DNA of 64,000 nt, taken from positions 62,001 through 126,000 of the forward strand of contig JBQTHL010000026.1 of NCBI GenBank assembly GCA_052389915.1, in the 5' to 3' direction. The notes under the pieces are model-generated. The model searched no databases. It saw only the letters and a list, made by a program, of their open reading frames with translations, and was not told the origin of the DNA. Below, in pieces: positions 42,461 to 50,568 of the stretch. Made by a program: the position numbers and the translations under genes. The first letter of the stretch is position 1. Each line of letters opens with the position of its first letter. The stretch comes from Panacagrimonas sp052389915. Lineage in GTDB: Bacteria; Pseudomonadota; Gammaproteobacteria; Nevskiales; Nevskiaceae.

Positions 42461-43990
42461 ATGCCAATTGTATTGCCATCACCCCTGCCGCCTGTGCAGG
42501 GTTCTGCCGACCAGATTCAGCAACAAGGTTCCGCGATCGTCACCGCCAGCGTGCAGGGTGTTCAACTGCACGTGATCGGGCCGGACGTTATGGACAAGGC
42601 GCTGCTCGAAGCGGCCATCACTTCGGCCAGTTCCATGTCGGACGCGGTGCGTCTGATTCAAGGCCTCTATTACGCCGCCGGTTATCCGGCAGCGGGTGTG
42701 GTTTACGCGCTTGCGGAACCCAACCTCTATGTCCTCGTCACCCTGGGTAAGGTCACCAAGGTGGAAGCGCCGGAGCCCTACGACAAGTATTTCGCGGGCG
42801 TGGTCGGCGCCGACCCCTTGACCGATGAAGCGCTGGAACCACGACGCACGCTGGCGTCCATCTATGCCGACCGTGCCGGCGAGAGCGTGAACCCGACTCT
42901 GATACCGGACGAGGCCGGCGGCGCGGTGCTGCGACTGGAGCCGACCGACAACGGTCCGTCGCGCAGCACGGTGGGAGCGGAGTTCGGCAACCCGGGCAAC
43001 CGCTTCGTCGGGCGTTACTTCGTCGATTATTTCGCGCGCCATTCGTTTACCACCGGCGACGAAATCAAGGCCACCGGCCGGCACGCGCTGGAAGGAATCA
43101 GCGACGACAACGAAAGCGCCGACGGCTACAACGAGCATGCGCTGGGATGGAGCAAGGTGACGACCCTGGGCTTGTTCGGGCTTACCGGGCGCTACGTCGC
43201 CTACCAGCAGGATTTCGGCACGTCGCTCGACGGCGAAATCATTCAAGGCGAGCTGGGCTGGCAGTACTTGGTCGCGGCCGATTTCAGCAAGCGCTGGACC
43301 GTCGGCGCCAAGGCCGATTACACCCGTAAGGATTTTTCGACGACCTTCGAGGAACTGACGATTCAGCGTCAGGAGTACGGTTCGGCGGAACTGTCCACGG
43401 ATTACGCGTTGGCACTGAATCCTACGGGTGTACGCACCGACATCACGGTGAGCCTGGCCGTGCGCTCCGGCCTGGGCGACGACAAGACCGATGTTGCAGT
43501 CACGGCAGCGGACCTGGGTTATCTGCTGTTCCGGCCTACCTTGACCGCGCGCGCGCAGCTCAGCGAGTACTTCGCCTTGGGCCTGGCCGCCACGGGTCAA
43601 TACAGCGGCGACACCTTGCCTGAGCAGCAGCAATGGGTGATCGGTGGTGTCGGCAATGTGGAGGCCTATCTGCCGGGCGTGGCCGCGGGCGACACGGGCG
43701 GGCTCGCAAGAGCGCAGATCGAGTTGACGAGTATTCCCCTGGGCGCATTCACGCTGACGCCGCGCGTGTTCGCCGAGTACGGATTTGCCACGTTCGAAAA
43801 CGATATTGCAGGTCAGGAGTCGGACGACCAGACCCTGGCCGACGCCGGCGTGTCGTTGTCGTTTACCTACGGGAAATACCTGGATGGCTCGGTGTCTTAC
43901 GCCGAATCGTTCGAGGAGGACGGGATTCCGCAGGAAGTGCTGGATCAGGCCGATGCCAACGTGTTCTTCCGCATCGGCGCGAAGTTCTGA
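42461..43990 (+). CDS. TpsB/FhaC-like outer-membrane beta-barrel transporter (Omp85 superfamily, divergent)
   Basis: 509 residues. Residues about 35-100 resemble a POTRA domain (DAVRLIQGLYYAAGYPAAGVVYAL, the YxxxGY.. pattern), a second possible POTRA covers about 105-165, and 168-509 form a beta-barrel with alternating strands ending in Phe509 (FFRIGAKF). The segment WVIGGVGNVEAYLPGVAAGD followed by TGGLARAQIEL aligns with the TpsB L6 region (normally LGG..SVRGF...GD.G), but the VRGY/F arginine is not conserved. No signal peptide is seen: an in-frame TAG at 42434 limits upstream extension. It probably exports the upstream repeat protein. Confidence 0.78.
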   Translation: MPIVLPSPLPPVQGSADQIQQQGSAIVTASVQGVQLHVIGPDVMDKALLEAAITSASSMSDAVRLIQGLYYAAGYPAAGVVYALAEPNLYVLVTLGKVTKVEAPEPYDKYFAGVVGADPLTDEALEPRRTLASIYADRAGESVNPTLIPDEAGGAVLRLEPTDNGPSRSTVGAEFGNPGNRFVGRYFVDYFARHSFTTGDEIKATGRHALEGISDDNESADGYNEHALGWSKVTTLGLFGLTGRYVAYQQDFGTSLDGEIIQGELGWQYLVAADFSKRWTVGAKADYTRKDFSTTFEELTIQRQEYGSAELSTDYALALNPTGVRTDITVSLAVRSGLGDDKTDVAVTAADLGYLLFRPTLTARAQLSEYFALGLAATGQYSGDTLPEQQQWVIGGVGNVEAYLPGVAAGDTGGLARAQIELTSIPLGAFTLTPRVFAEYGFATFENDIAGQESDDQTLADAGVSLSFTYGKYLDGSVSYAESFEEDGIPQEVLDQADANVFFRIGAKF

Positions 43991-44012
43991 CCGACGCGGT
44001 AGCTCCTCAGCC

Positions 44013-44053
44013 AAAAAGAAGGCCCGTTTCGGATAACCGAAACGGGCCTTTTT
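44013..44053. terminator. Bidirectional rho-independent terminator
   Basis: The 12-bp stem GGCCCGTTTCGG/CCGAAACGGGCC with an ATAA loop is flanked by AAAAAGAA and TTTTT. It separates the convergent transporter gene and DUF1134 gene and could stop both. Confidence 0.93.
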
Positions 44054-44082
44054 ACTGGGGTCGATGTGGGGTCGATGTTCGA

Positions 44083-44664
44083 TCAGAACGGAATCCAGGA
44101 CTGCTTCACGGTGTAGTGCAGGTAGCCGACACTGGCGCCTGCGCGCAGACCCACGCCGGTGCGGATCGGGGCCAGCGTGATTTCGCCGCTTCTCTGGTAG
44201 TTCACTCCGATGCCGGCAACGAAGTACAGGCTGCCGTCCACGCCGGGATAGCGCTGGAACAAGTCCTCGGTGTTGCGCAGCTTGTACACCAGGGTCAGAA
44301 CCTTCGACGCGTTGCCGCCGAAATCCCAGCCGATCGACGGCCCTTGCCAGAACACCGGCATCGCAGCGCCGTCCTTGTATCGCAACTCGCCCTTGCCGTA
44401 GCGCAGCCCCACGCCGATGGCTCCGCTGGCTTCTTCGCCTGCGATATAGGCATTGGGCTTGCCTTGTTCGGCGAAGACGCGCTCGACGATCTTGGCCAGA
44501 CCCTCGGTGGTGCCGCCGAAGAAGTCCGAAGCGACGCTGACGATTTCTTCGGCGGTATAACCTTCCTGGCCGACGGGGCGATTTTCCGGCGGTGGATCGG
44601 CCGCAAAACTCGCCGACGTGAAACAGACGAACAGGATCGTGACCCAGCTTGCGAGACGAAACAT
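44083..44664 (-). CDS. DUF1134 (EipA-like) secreted protein
   Basis: 193 residues from the ATG at 44664, which has TGGAG at a good distance. A signal peptide covers residues 1-21 (LASWVTILFVCFTSASFA). The mature part is a clear DUF1134 match: YTAEEIVSVASDFFGG, KPNAYIAGEEASGAIGVGLR, FWQGPSIGWDFGGNASKV and GVGLRAGASVGYLHY. EipA of Brucella, in this family, is a periplasmic envelope-integrity factor. It is convergent with the transporter gene. Confidence 0.92.
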   Translation of the reverse strand: MFRLASWVTILFVCFTSASFAADPPPENRPVGQEGYTAEEIVSVASDFFGGTTEGLAKIVERVFAEQGKPNAYIAGEEASGAIGVGLRYGKGELRYKDGAAMPVFWQGPSIGWDFGGNASKVLTLVYKLRNTEDLFQRYPGVDGSLYFVAGIGVNYQRSGEITLAPIRTGVGLRAGASVGYLHYTVKQSWIPF

Positions 44665-44771
44665 GAAGAACTCCATTGCAGAACGGCAGGCGCTACAGGA
44701 TTGAATCATAAGACTGGGCGCAGGCCATGAGTCTCGGCTGAACATCGGCCGCGCCGCGCCGCGCATGAGCC

Positions 44772-45917
44772 TCAGCCTCGACCGACGATGCTGCGGCCGA
44801 TCACCTCTTTCATTATTTCGGAGGTGCCGCCGTAGATGCGCTGGATACGCGCGTCGGCCCAGAAGCGCGAGATCGGATACTCGCTCATGTAGCCGTATCC
44901 GCCGAACAATTGCAGGCAGGCGTCGGTGACTCTGCCTTCCATCTCCGAGGTGGAGAGCTTGATCATCGCGGCGGTCGCCACGTCCAGATTTTTCTCGGTG
45001 TAAAGCCGGGTGCATTTCTCGACGAAGGCGCGATGCACCTCGATTTCGGTCTTGATTCTGGCCAGCTCGAAGCGCGTGTTCTGGAACGAAGCGATGGGCT
45101 GGCCGAAAGCCTTGCGCTGCGTCACGTACTCGATGGTCTTCTCCATCGCACCTTGTGCGTGGGCCACCGCGATCGCGCCTAGAACCAGACGTTCGCGCGG
45201 CAGTTCATCCACCAGATGTCCGAAGCCGCCGCCGACCCGGCCCAGTACCTCGTCTTTCGACGCGCGCACGTTGTCGAAGAACTGTTCCGAGGTGTCGGCC
45301 GCGTACTGGCCCACCTTCTCCAGATTGCGGCCGCACTTGAAGCCGGGCAGGGAGGTTTCCACCGTGAACAGCGTGGTGCCGCGTGCGCCGAGCTTCGGAT
45401 CGGTCTTGGCCGCAGTCACCACGACGCCCGCGTTCTGCCCGTTGGTGATGAAGGTCTTGGAACCGTTGATGAGGTAGTCGTCGCCGTCTGGAAGGGCCGA
45501 GGTCTTGATGCCCTGCAGGTCCGAGCCCGCGCCCGGCTCGGTCATGGCGATGGCACCGATGCATTCCCCTCGCGCCATACGCGGCAGGTACTTGCGTTTC
45601 TGCGCCTCGCTGCCCAGGTGCAGGATGTAGGGCGCGGCGATATCCGAGTGCACCGACAGGTTCGAAGCCAACGACAGGAACCCCATGCGCGCGGCTTCTT
45701 CCAGCACGAGCACGGAGAACTCGAACGGCGCGCCCATTCCGCCGTATTCCTCGGGCTGGTCCACGCACAGCAGGCCTTGCTCGCCCATTTGCCGGTATAG
45801 CTCTTTCGGGACGATGCCGTCCTTCTCCCACTGCGCGTAATTCGGCTCCACGTTGTCCGCAAAGAAGCGACGCACGTTGTCGCGGAACAGTTCGAGTTCG
45901 GAGTTGGGGGTACTCAT
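44772..45917 (-). CDS. Acyl-CoA dehydrogenase
   Basis: 381 residues. FAD-binding segments AMTEPGAGSDLQGIKTSA and the C-terminal YGGTSEIMKEVIGRSI are typical; the catalytic glutamate is expected at YGGTSE, as in short/medium-chain enzymes. Family strings include GEQGLLCVDQPEEYGG and QLFGGYGYMSEYPISR. It introduces the alpha-beta double bond of an acyl-CoA, passing electrons to ETF. It is transcribed toward the DUF1134 gene with 107 bp between them. Confidence 0.95.
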   Translation of the reverse strand: MSTPNSELELFRDNVRRFFADNVEPNYAQWEKDGIVPKELYRQMGEQGLLCVDQPEEYGGMGAPFEFSVLVLEEAARMGFLSLASNLSVHSDIAAPYILHLGSEAQKRKYLPRMARGECIGAIAMTEPGAGSDLQGIKTSALPDGDDYLINGSKTFITNGQNAGVVVTAAKTDPKLGARGTTLFTVETSLPGFKCGRNLEKVGQYAADTSEQFFDNVRASKDEVLGRVGGGFGHLVDELPRERLVLGAIAVAHAQGAMEKTIEYVTQRKAFGQPIASFQNTRFELARIKTEIEVHRAFVEKCTRLYTEKNLDVATAAMIKLSTSEMEGRVTDACLQLFGGYGYMSEYPISRFWADARIQRIYGGTSEIMKEVIGRSIVGRG

Positions 45918-45962
45918 GGGTTCTCGGAAACGGGGCAGGGCGTGGAAGTGGTGAAAGATTTT

Positions 45963-46066
45963 GACGCGGATTATGCGGATCGTACGGGTAGGGCGAAGTC
46001 TGTCGGCCGTTATCGTAGACCCTGAACCTATTCATCTTGATCCGCGTTTATTCGCGTAATCCGCGT
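45963..46066. repeat. Inverted ACGCGGATTAYGCG repeat
   Basis: GACGCGGATTATGCGGATC (45963-45981) faces an inverted copy with GATCCGCG and CGCGTAATCCGCGT (46039-46066). It fills most of the 166-bp gap between the nth and acyl-CoA dehydrogenase genes and resembles a dispersed small repeat. No gene is seen there. Confidence 0.55.
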
Positions 46067-46083
46067 AAAAAAACTCGCAGCAT

Positions 46084-46719
46084 TCAATTCGATGTCTTCA
46101 ACCGGTACTCGCACAAGTCGTGGATGACGCAGCGCGGGCATTCCGGCGCGCGCGCCTTGCACACGTAGCGGCCGTGCAAAATCAGCCAGTGGTGCGCGTC
46201 GTGCTTGAACTCGTCCGCGGTGAATTTCACCAGCCGGCCCTCGACCGCGCGCACATTCTTGCCCGGCGCCAGACCCGTGCGATTGGCCACGCGAAAGATA
46301 TGCGTATCCACGGCGATGGTCGGTTCGCCAAACGCGGTGTTCAGCACGACGTTGGCGGTCTTGCGGCCGACACCTGGCAGCCTTTCCAGCGCCTCGCGAT
46401 CGCGCGGCACCTCGCCGCGGTGTTCGCGCAGCAGGATGTCGCACAGCGCGATCACGTTTTTTGCCTTGGTGTTGAACAGGCCGATGGTCTTGATGTACTG
46501 GCGCAGGCCGGATTCGCCCAGCGCCAGGATTGAATTCGGCGTGTTGGCCACCGCGTAGAGTTTGTGCGTGGCCTTGTTGACCGAAACGTCAGTGGCCTGT
46601 GCCGACAACACCACGGCGACGAGCAGCTCGAACGGAGTGCCGTACAGGAGTTCTGTCGTCGGCGCCGGATTGGCTTCGCGCAGACGCTCGTAAATCATTC
46701 GACGCTTGGCCGGGTTCAT
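46084..46719 (-). CDS. nth: Endonuclease III
   Basis: 211 residues, the same length as E. coli Nth. The ATG at 46719 overlaps the rnfB stop (ATGA). HhH-GPD motif LPGVGRKTANVVLNTAFG with the catalytic lysine and VDTHIFRVANRTGL with the aspartate. C-X6-C-X2-C-X5-C (CKARAPECPRCVIHDLC) binds [4Fe-4S]. It excises oxidised pyrimidines and cleaves AP sites. The usual partner rnfB precedes it. Confidence 0.97.
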   Translation of the reverse strand: MNPAKRRMIYERLREANPAPTTELLYGTPFELLVAVVLSAQATDVSVNKATHKLYAVANTPNSILALGESGLRQYIKTIGLFNTKAKNVIALCDILLREHRGEVPRDREALERLPGVGRKTANVVLNTAFGEPTIAVDTHIFRVANRTGLAPGKNVRAVEGRLVKFTADEFKHDAHHWLILHGRYVCKARAPECPRCVIHDLCEYRLKTSN

Positions 46720-47330
46720 GCGCCTGCTCCCTCTCCCCTTGCGGGAGATTGAATTTCGCGGAGCGAAAGAGGGGGAGAGGGGGACGGGTCGCGTGCGCGC
46801 AACGCGGCTTTTCGTGCGAGGCGCTGTGTTTCCTCTTCCCGCGCCCAGCGCGCGAGGCGTTCGTTGCGAGCGGAGTAGCGAGCGCGGAAATGATCGGCGC
46901 GCGAGAACGCGGGCAGAGCGCTTGGTGCCTCGACCATCACGATGCAGTCCACCGGACACACCGGCAGGCACAACTCGCAGCCATTGCACTCGTTCGTGAT
47001 GACGGTGTGCATCAGGTTCATCGCGCCGAGGATGGCATCGACCGGGCAGGCCTGGATGCATTTGGTGCAGCCGATGCAGTCCGCTTCGACGACTCTGGCC
47101 ACGGTCTCGACCGATTTTTCCACGCCGCACTCGGGATCGAGCGCCAGCACGGGACGGTTCAGACGGCGCGCAAGACGCTCGATGCCGGCTGCGCCTCCGG
47201 GCGGGCAACGATTGACCTCGGCTTCACCGCTCGCCATCGCTTCCGCGTAAGGCGTGCATGCCGGATAGCCGCAGCGCGTGCACTGGGTCTGCGGCAGTAG
47301 CGCGTCCAGTTCGGCTGCTGAAACGCTCAA
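46716..47330 (-). CDS. rnfB: RnfB/RsxB-type ferredoxin subunit, stand-alone
   Basis: 204 residues, starting at a TTG that overlaps the aguB stop. The N-terminal Fe-S domain has CTRCGYPACTPYAEA and CPPGG. Two ferredoxin clusters follow, CIGCTKCIQACP and CNGCELCLPVCP. The usual N-terminal membrane helix is absent, as in short RnfB forms of some gammaproteobacteria. No rnfA, C, D, G or E is in the window. The last about 20 residues (SPSPPLSLREIQSPARGEG) are encoded by a dispersed repeat. Confidence 0.88.
   Translation of the reverse strand: MSVSAAELDALLPQTQCTRCGYPACTPYAEAMASGEAEVNRCPPGGAAGIERLARRLNRPVLALDPECGVEKSVETVARVVEADCIGCTKCIQACPVDAILGAMNLMHTVITNECNGCELCLPVCPVDCIVMVEAPSALPAFSRADHFRARYSARNERLARWAREEETQRLARKAALRARDPSPSPPLSLREIQSPARGEGAGA
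46729..46782. repeat. CCCTCTCCCC...GGGGAGAGGG palindromic repeat inside the 3' end of rnfB
   Basis: An element with CCCTCTCCCC and inverted GGGGGAGAGG arms around GGGAGATTGAATTTCGCGGA. Sequences of this shape are dispersed in many gammaproteobacterial genomes. It forms the C-terminal codons of RnfB. Confidence 0.6.
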
Positions 47331-48211
47331 TCCCTGAACCGCTTTGACAGATCGCCGTAAGCATCAATGCGCCGGTCACGAAGGAACGGCCACCAGCGCC
47401 GCACGTTCTCGCTGCGCGCGAGGTCCACGTCGAGCACGAGCACTTCGGCGTCTTCGCCGGCCTTGGCCAGGAACTCGCCCTGCGGGCCGGCAACAAAGCT
47501 GTGACCCCAGAAGCGCGAGCCACGGGTCTGGCCGGTGGGATCGAGTTCGGTTCCGACGCGATTGGCGACCAGCACCGGAAGGCCGTTGGCAACGGCATGT
47601 GCACGCTGGATCGTGACCCAGGCTTCGCGCTGACGTTGCTGCTCGTCGGCATCGTCGTCCGGGTTCCAGCCGATGGCGGTGGGGTAGAGCAACAGGTCCG
47701 CGCCGGCCAGCGCCATCAGGCGCGCGGCCTCCGGATACCACTGGTCCCAGCACACCAGTACGCCGAGTTTTCCGACGCTGGTCTGGATCGGATTGAATCC
47801 CAGGTCGCCCGGCGTGAAGTAGAATTTCTCGTAGTACCCCGGATCGTCCGGGATGTGCATCTTGCGGTAGGTGCCGGCGAGGCTGCCGTCCTTCTCCAGC
47901 ACCACCGCGGTGTTGTGATACAGCCCCGGCGCGCGGCGCTCGAACAGCGAGCCCACCAGCACGATACTCAACTCTTTCGCGAGTGCCGCAAGGAATTTCG
48001 TGGAGGGGCCAGGAATCGGTTCGGCCAGATCGAACAGTGCCGTCGATTCGTGCTGGCAGAAGTACAGCAAGGTATGCAGTTCCTGCAAGAGCACCAGCTT
48101 CGCGCCGCGTTGTGCGGCCTCACGAATGCCGGCCTCGGAAGTCGCGAGATTGTGTTCGCGGCTCTCGACGCAGGCTTGCTGCACCAGCCCCACTCTCAGT
48201 TCGCGGCTCAT
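47327..48211 (-). CDS. aguB: N-carbamoylputrescine amidase
   Basis: 294 residues of the nitrilase superfamily. The Glu-Lys-Cys triad is in LLQELHTLLYF, YRKMHIPDDPGYYEKFYF and GVLVCWDQWYPEAAR. The FTPGD...GFNPIQTSVGKLGVLVCWD and YPTAIGWNPDDDAD strings closely match AguB, which makes putrescine from N-carbamoylputrescine in agmatine catabolism. The partner agmatine deiminase (aguA) is not in the window. It is translationally coupled to rnfB. Confidence 0.93.
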   Translation of the reverse strand: MSRELRVGLVQQACVESREHNLATSEAGIREAAQRGAKLVLLQELHTLLYFCQHESTALFDLAEPIPGPSTKFLAALAKELSIVLVGSLFERRAPGLYHNTAVVLEKDGSLAGTYRKMHIPDDPGYYEKFYFTPGDLGFNPIQTSVGKLGVLVCWDQWYPEAARLMALAGADLLLYPTAIGWNPDDDADEQQRQREAWVTIQRAHAVANGLPVLVANRVGTELDPTGQTRGSRFWGHSFVAGPQGEFLAKAGEDAEVLVLDVDLARSENVRRWWPFLRDRRIDAYGDLSKRFRD

Positions 48212-48214
48212 GCG

Positions 48215-48550
48215 CTAGTCCAGCAGACTGCCCACGGCTGACGGCAGCTTGTAACGCTTGCCCTTGAATAGCTTGCCGAGCAGCAGGGTGAGCCAGGGCC
48301 GTGAACTGGAGAATGTGCGCAAGGTTGCGTAGAAATCGTCCCCCTCACGCGTCAATTCGTATTGCTCGATGGCGGCGTTGGTCGGTTCCTTGTCGCCCTT
48401 GAGCAGCGCGCGCACCGAAATGCGCGCGCGCTTGGAATCCACGGTGCAGTCCAGCACCTCGCCGAACTCGCCCAGCTTGTCGTTGATGTAGTGCTTCAAG
48501 GCCAGCCCCAGCGCACCGTCCTTCAAGCCCTTTGCCAACCTTCCGAACAT
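48215..48550 (-). CDS. Conserved hypothetical protein (111 residues)
   Basis: Begins MFGRLAKGLKDGALGLALKH and ends SAVGSLLD. The pattern is an N-terminal amphipathic helix, then about five beta strands (LDCTVDSKRARISVRALL, IEQYELTREGDDFYATL). No signal peptide, cysteine cluster or catalytic motif. It sits 3 bp upstream of aguB in the same direction and 18 bp after the PhoH gene, so it is likely co-transcribed. I do not recognise a named family. Confidence 0.7.
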   Translation of the reverse strand: MFGRLAKGLKDGALGLALKHYINDKLGEFGEVLDCTVDSKRARISVRALLKGDKEPTNAAIEQYELTREGDDFYATLRTFSSSRPWLTLLLGKLFKGKRYKLPSAVGSLLD

Positions 48551-48568
48551 GTCTCCTCCACATCTTTT

Positions 48569-49996
48569 CTAGAGTATGTCCGAAGCATGCGCCGCGAGGC
48601 GTGAACGCTCTCCACGCGCCAGGGTGACGTGGCCGCCGTGCGGCCAGCCGCGGAAGCGATCGACCACGTAGGTCAGGCCGGACGTGGTCTCGGACAGGTA
48701 AGGCGTGTCGATCTGCGAGAGATTGCCCAGGCAGACGATCTTGGTCCCCGGTCCGCAGCGCGTGACCAGGGTCTTCACCTGCTTGGCGGTGAGATTTTGC
48801 GCCTCGTCCAGGATGATGAAGCGGTTCAGGAAGGTGCGGCCGCGCATGAAATTGAGCGAGCGGATCTTGATGCGCTTGGACAGCAGGTCGTTGGTGGCGG
48901 CGCGCTCCCAATCTCCCGAGTGCGCGTTCTGCGTCAGCACTTCGAGGTTGTCCATCAGCGCGCCCATCCAGGGCGTCATCTTTTCTTCTTCGGTGCCCGG
49001 AAGAAAACCGATGTCCTCGCCCAGCGGCACGGTGACGCGGGTCATGATGATTTCGCGGTATCGCGGTTCGTCCAGCACCTGCGCCAAGCCCGCAGCCAGG
49101 GTCAGCAAGGTCTTGCCGGTGCCGGCGGTGCCGAGAATCGTGACGAAATCGATATCCGGATCGAGCAGCAGATTGAGCGCGAAGTTCTGCTCGCGATTCT
49201 TGGCGTGGATGCCCCAGACTGGTGACTTCGCGGCGCGGTAGTCACGGATCACGCGCAGGGTCGCGGTGTCGCTGTCCAGGCTGTTCACCACCAGTTCCAG
49301 GCCGCGGTCGCGGTCCGCGTCCGGCAGGTACAGGAACTGGTTGGTGTAGAGGTCTTTCACGCTGGGGCCGTGGATGCGGTAGCAGGCCCGGCCGCGTTCG
49401 TCCTGCCAGCTTTCCATCTTCTCGCCGTGCGCGTCCCAGAAATTCTCCGGTAGCTCGGCGTATCCCGTGGGTAGCAGGTCCGCGTCTTCCAGCACCTGGT
49501 CGTTGTGGTAGTCCTCGGTGTGGACGCCAACGATCGTGGCCTTGATGCGGAGGTTGATGTCCTTGCTGACCAGCGTGACTCGCCGACCCGGGTGCTGTGC
49601 CTGCAAGGAGAGCGCGCTGAGCAGGATGGCGTTGTCCGGCTTGTTGCCCGGCAGGATTCCCGGCAGGGAGGAGTCGGTTGGCCGCGTCTGAAAGAACAGC
49701 CTGCCGCTCGCGGGCTGGCCGTGGCGGCCGCTGTTGGCACCGTTTTTCCTGTGTGCTGTGGTCGGCAGCGCGAGGCCCTTCTCGATCTGCGCGTGATCCT
49801 TGTCCGCGATCAGATCATCGAGCATGCGGCTGACCTGCCGCGCGGTGCGCGCCGGGTCGCTCGTGCCTTTCTTCAGGCCATCGAGTTCTTCCAGCACCAC
49901 CATCGGGATGAACAGATCGTGTTCCTCGAAACGGAACAGGCTGGTGGGGTCGTGCATCAGCACGTTGGTGTCCAGCACGAAGATTTTTTTCTTCAC
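48569..49996 (-). CDS. PIN domain-PhoH ATPase fusion (PhoH2-like)
   Basis: 475 residues from a GTG at 49996. The N-terminal PIN domain (residues about 1-150) has the metal-binding acids in FVLDTNVLMHDP and LEELDGLK, then DNAILLSAL. The C-terminal PhoH ATPase has Walker A GTAGTGKT, Walker B FIILDEAQNLT and MTRVTVPLGEDIGFLPG. This is the PhoH2 arrangement, an RNase plus helicase-like ATPase. No separate antitoxin-like small gene precedes it, unlike mycobacterial phoAT-phoH2. Confidence 0.93.
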   Translation of the reverse strand: MKKKIFVLDTNVLMHDPTSLFRFEEHDLFIPMVVLEELDGLKKGTSDPARTARQVSRMLDDLIADKDHAQIEKGLALPTTAHRKNGANSGRHGQPASGRLFFQTRPTDSSLPGILPGNKPDNAILLSALSLQAQHPGRRVTLVSKDINLRIKATIVGVHTEDYHNDQVLEDADLLPTGYAELPENFWDAHGEKMESWQDERGRACYRIHGPSVKDLYTNQFLYLPDADRDRGLELVVNSLDSDTATLRVIRDYRAAKSPVWGIHAKNREQNFALNLLLDPDIDFVTILGTAGTGKTLLTLAAGLAQVLDEPRYREIIMTRVTVPLGEDIGFLPGTEEEKMTPWMGALMDNLEVLTQNAHSGDWERAATNDLLSKRIKIRSLNFMRGRTFLNRFIILDEAQNLTAKQVKTLVTRCGPGTKIVCLGNLSQIDTPYLSETTSGLTYVVDRFRGWPHGGHVTLARGERSRLAAHASDIL

Positions 49997-50026
49997 GTTG
50001 TCCGTTAGGGGTTGAAAACGCGATAA

Positions 50027-50054
50027 CCGTCCGGTCGCCAGAGCAACCGGACGG
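50027..50054 (-). terminator. Hairpin after bcp, possible weak terminator
   Basis: A 9-bp perfect stem CCGTCCGGT/ACCGGACGG with a 10-nt loop lies in the gap between bcp and the PhoH gene. On the minus strand it is followed by TTATCGCGTTTTC rather than a clean T run. Confidence 0.5.
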
Positions 50055-50078
50055 CCATTGGGAGGAGGGGGGTACGAA

Positions 50079-50543
50079 TCAGAGTGCCTTGACGGCTTCC
50101 AGCACTTCGGCGGCGTGGCCTTTGACCTTCACGCTGCGCCACACCTGGGTGAGTTCGCCCTTATCGTCGAACAGCCAGGTGCATCGGTCGATGCCCATGT
50201 ACTTCCTGCCGTACATGCTCTTCTCGACGATGGCCTCGAAGGCATCGCAGGCCTTGCCTTCGACGTCGGCGAGCAAGGTGAAGGGGAACTCGAACTTGGC
50301 GACGAAGTTGTCGTGCGACTTCACACTGTCCTTGGAGATGCCGACGATGTCGGCGCCCGCCTTCTGGAACTGTTTATACAAATCGCGGAAGTCCTGGCCT
50401 TCCTGCGTGCAGCCCGGCGTGTTGTCTTTGGGGTAGAAGTAAACCACCAGTTTCTTGCCCTTGTAATCCTTGAAGGAGACTTCGCGGCCGCCGTTGGCGG
50501 GCAGGGTGATATCCGGAATCTTGTCGCCAACCGCCAGGGTCAT
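50079..50543 (-). CDS. bcp: Thioredoxin-dependent thiol peroxidase (Bcp/PrxQ)
   Basis: 154 residues. The peroxidatic cysteine is in FYPKDNTPGCTQEGQDFRD. The helical resolving cysteine found five residues later in most Bcp proteins (PGCTxEACxFRD) is a Gln here, so it would act as a 1-Cys enzyme or resolve through another cysteine (for example KACDAF or DRCTW). It reduces hydroperoxides. The order gcvR-bcp beside dapA is conserved with E. coli. Confidence 0.93.
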   Translation of the reverse strand: MTLAVGDKIPDITLPANGGREVSFKDYKGKKLVVYFYPKDNTPGCTQEGQDFRDLYKQFQKAGADIVGISKDSVKSHDNFVAKFEFPFTLLADVEGKACDAFEAIVEKSMYGRKYMGIDRCTWLFDDKGELTQVWRSVKVKGHAAEVLEAVKAL

Positions 50544-50568
50544 GGTGTTCGCTTGCTCAGGATTAAGG

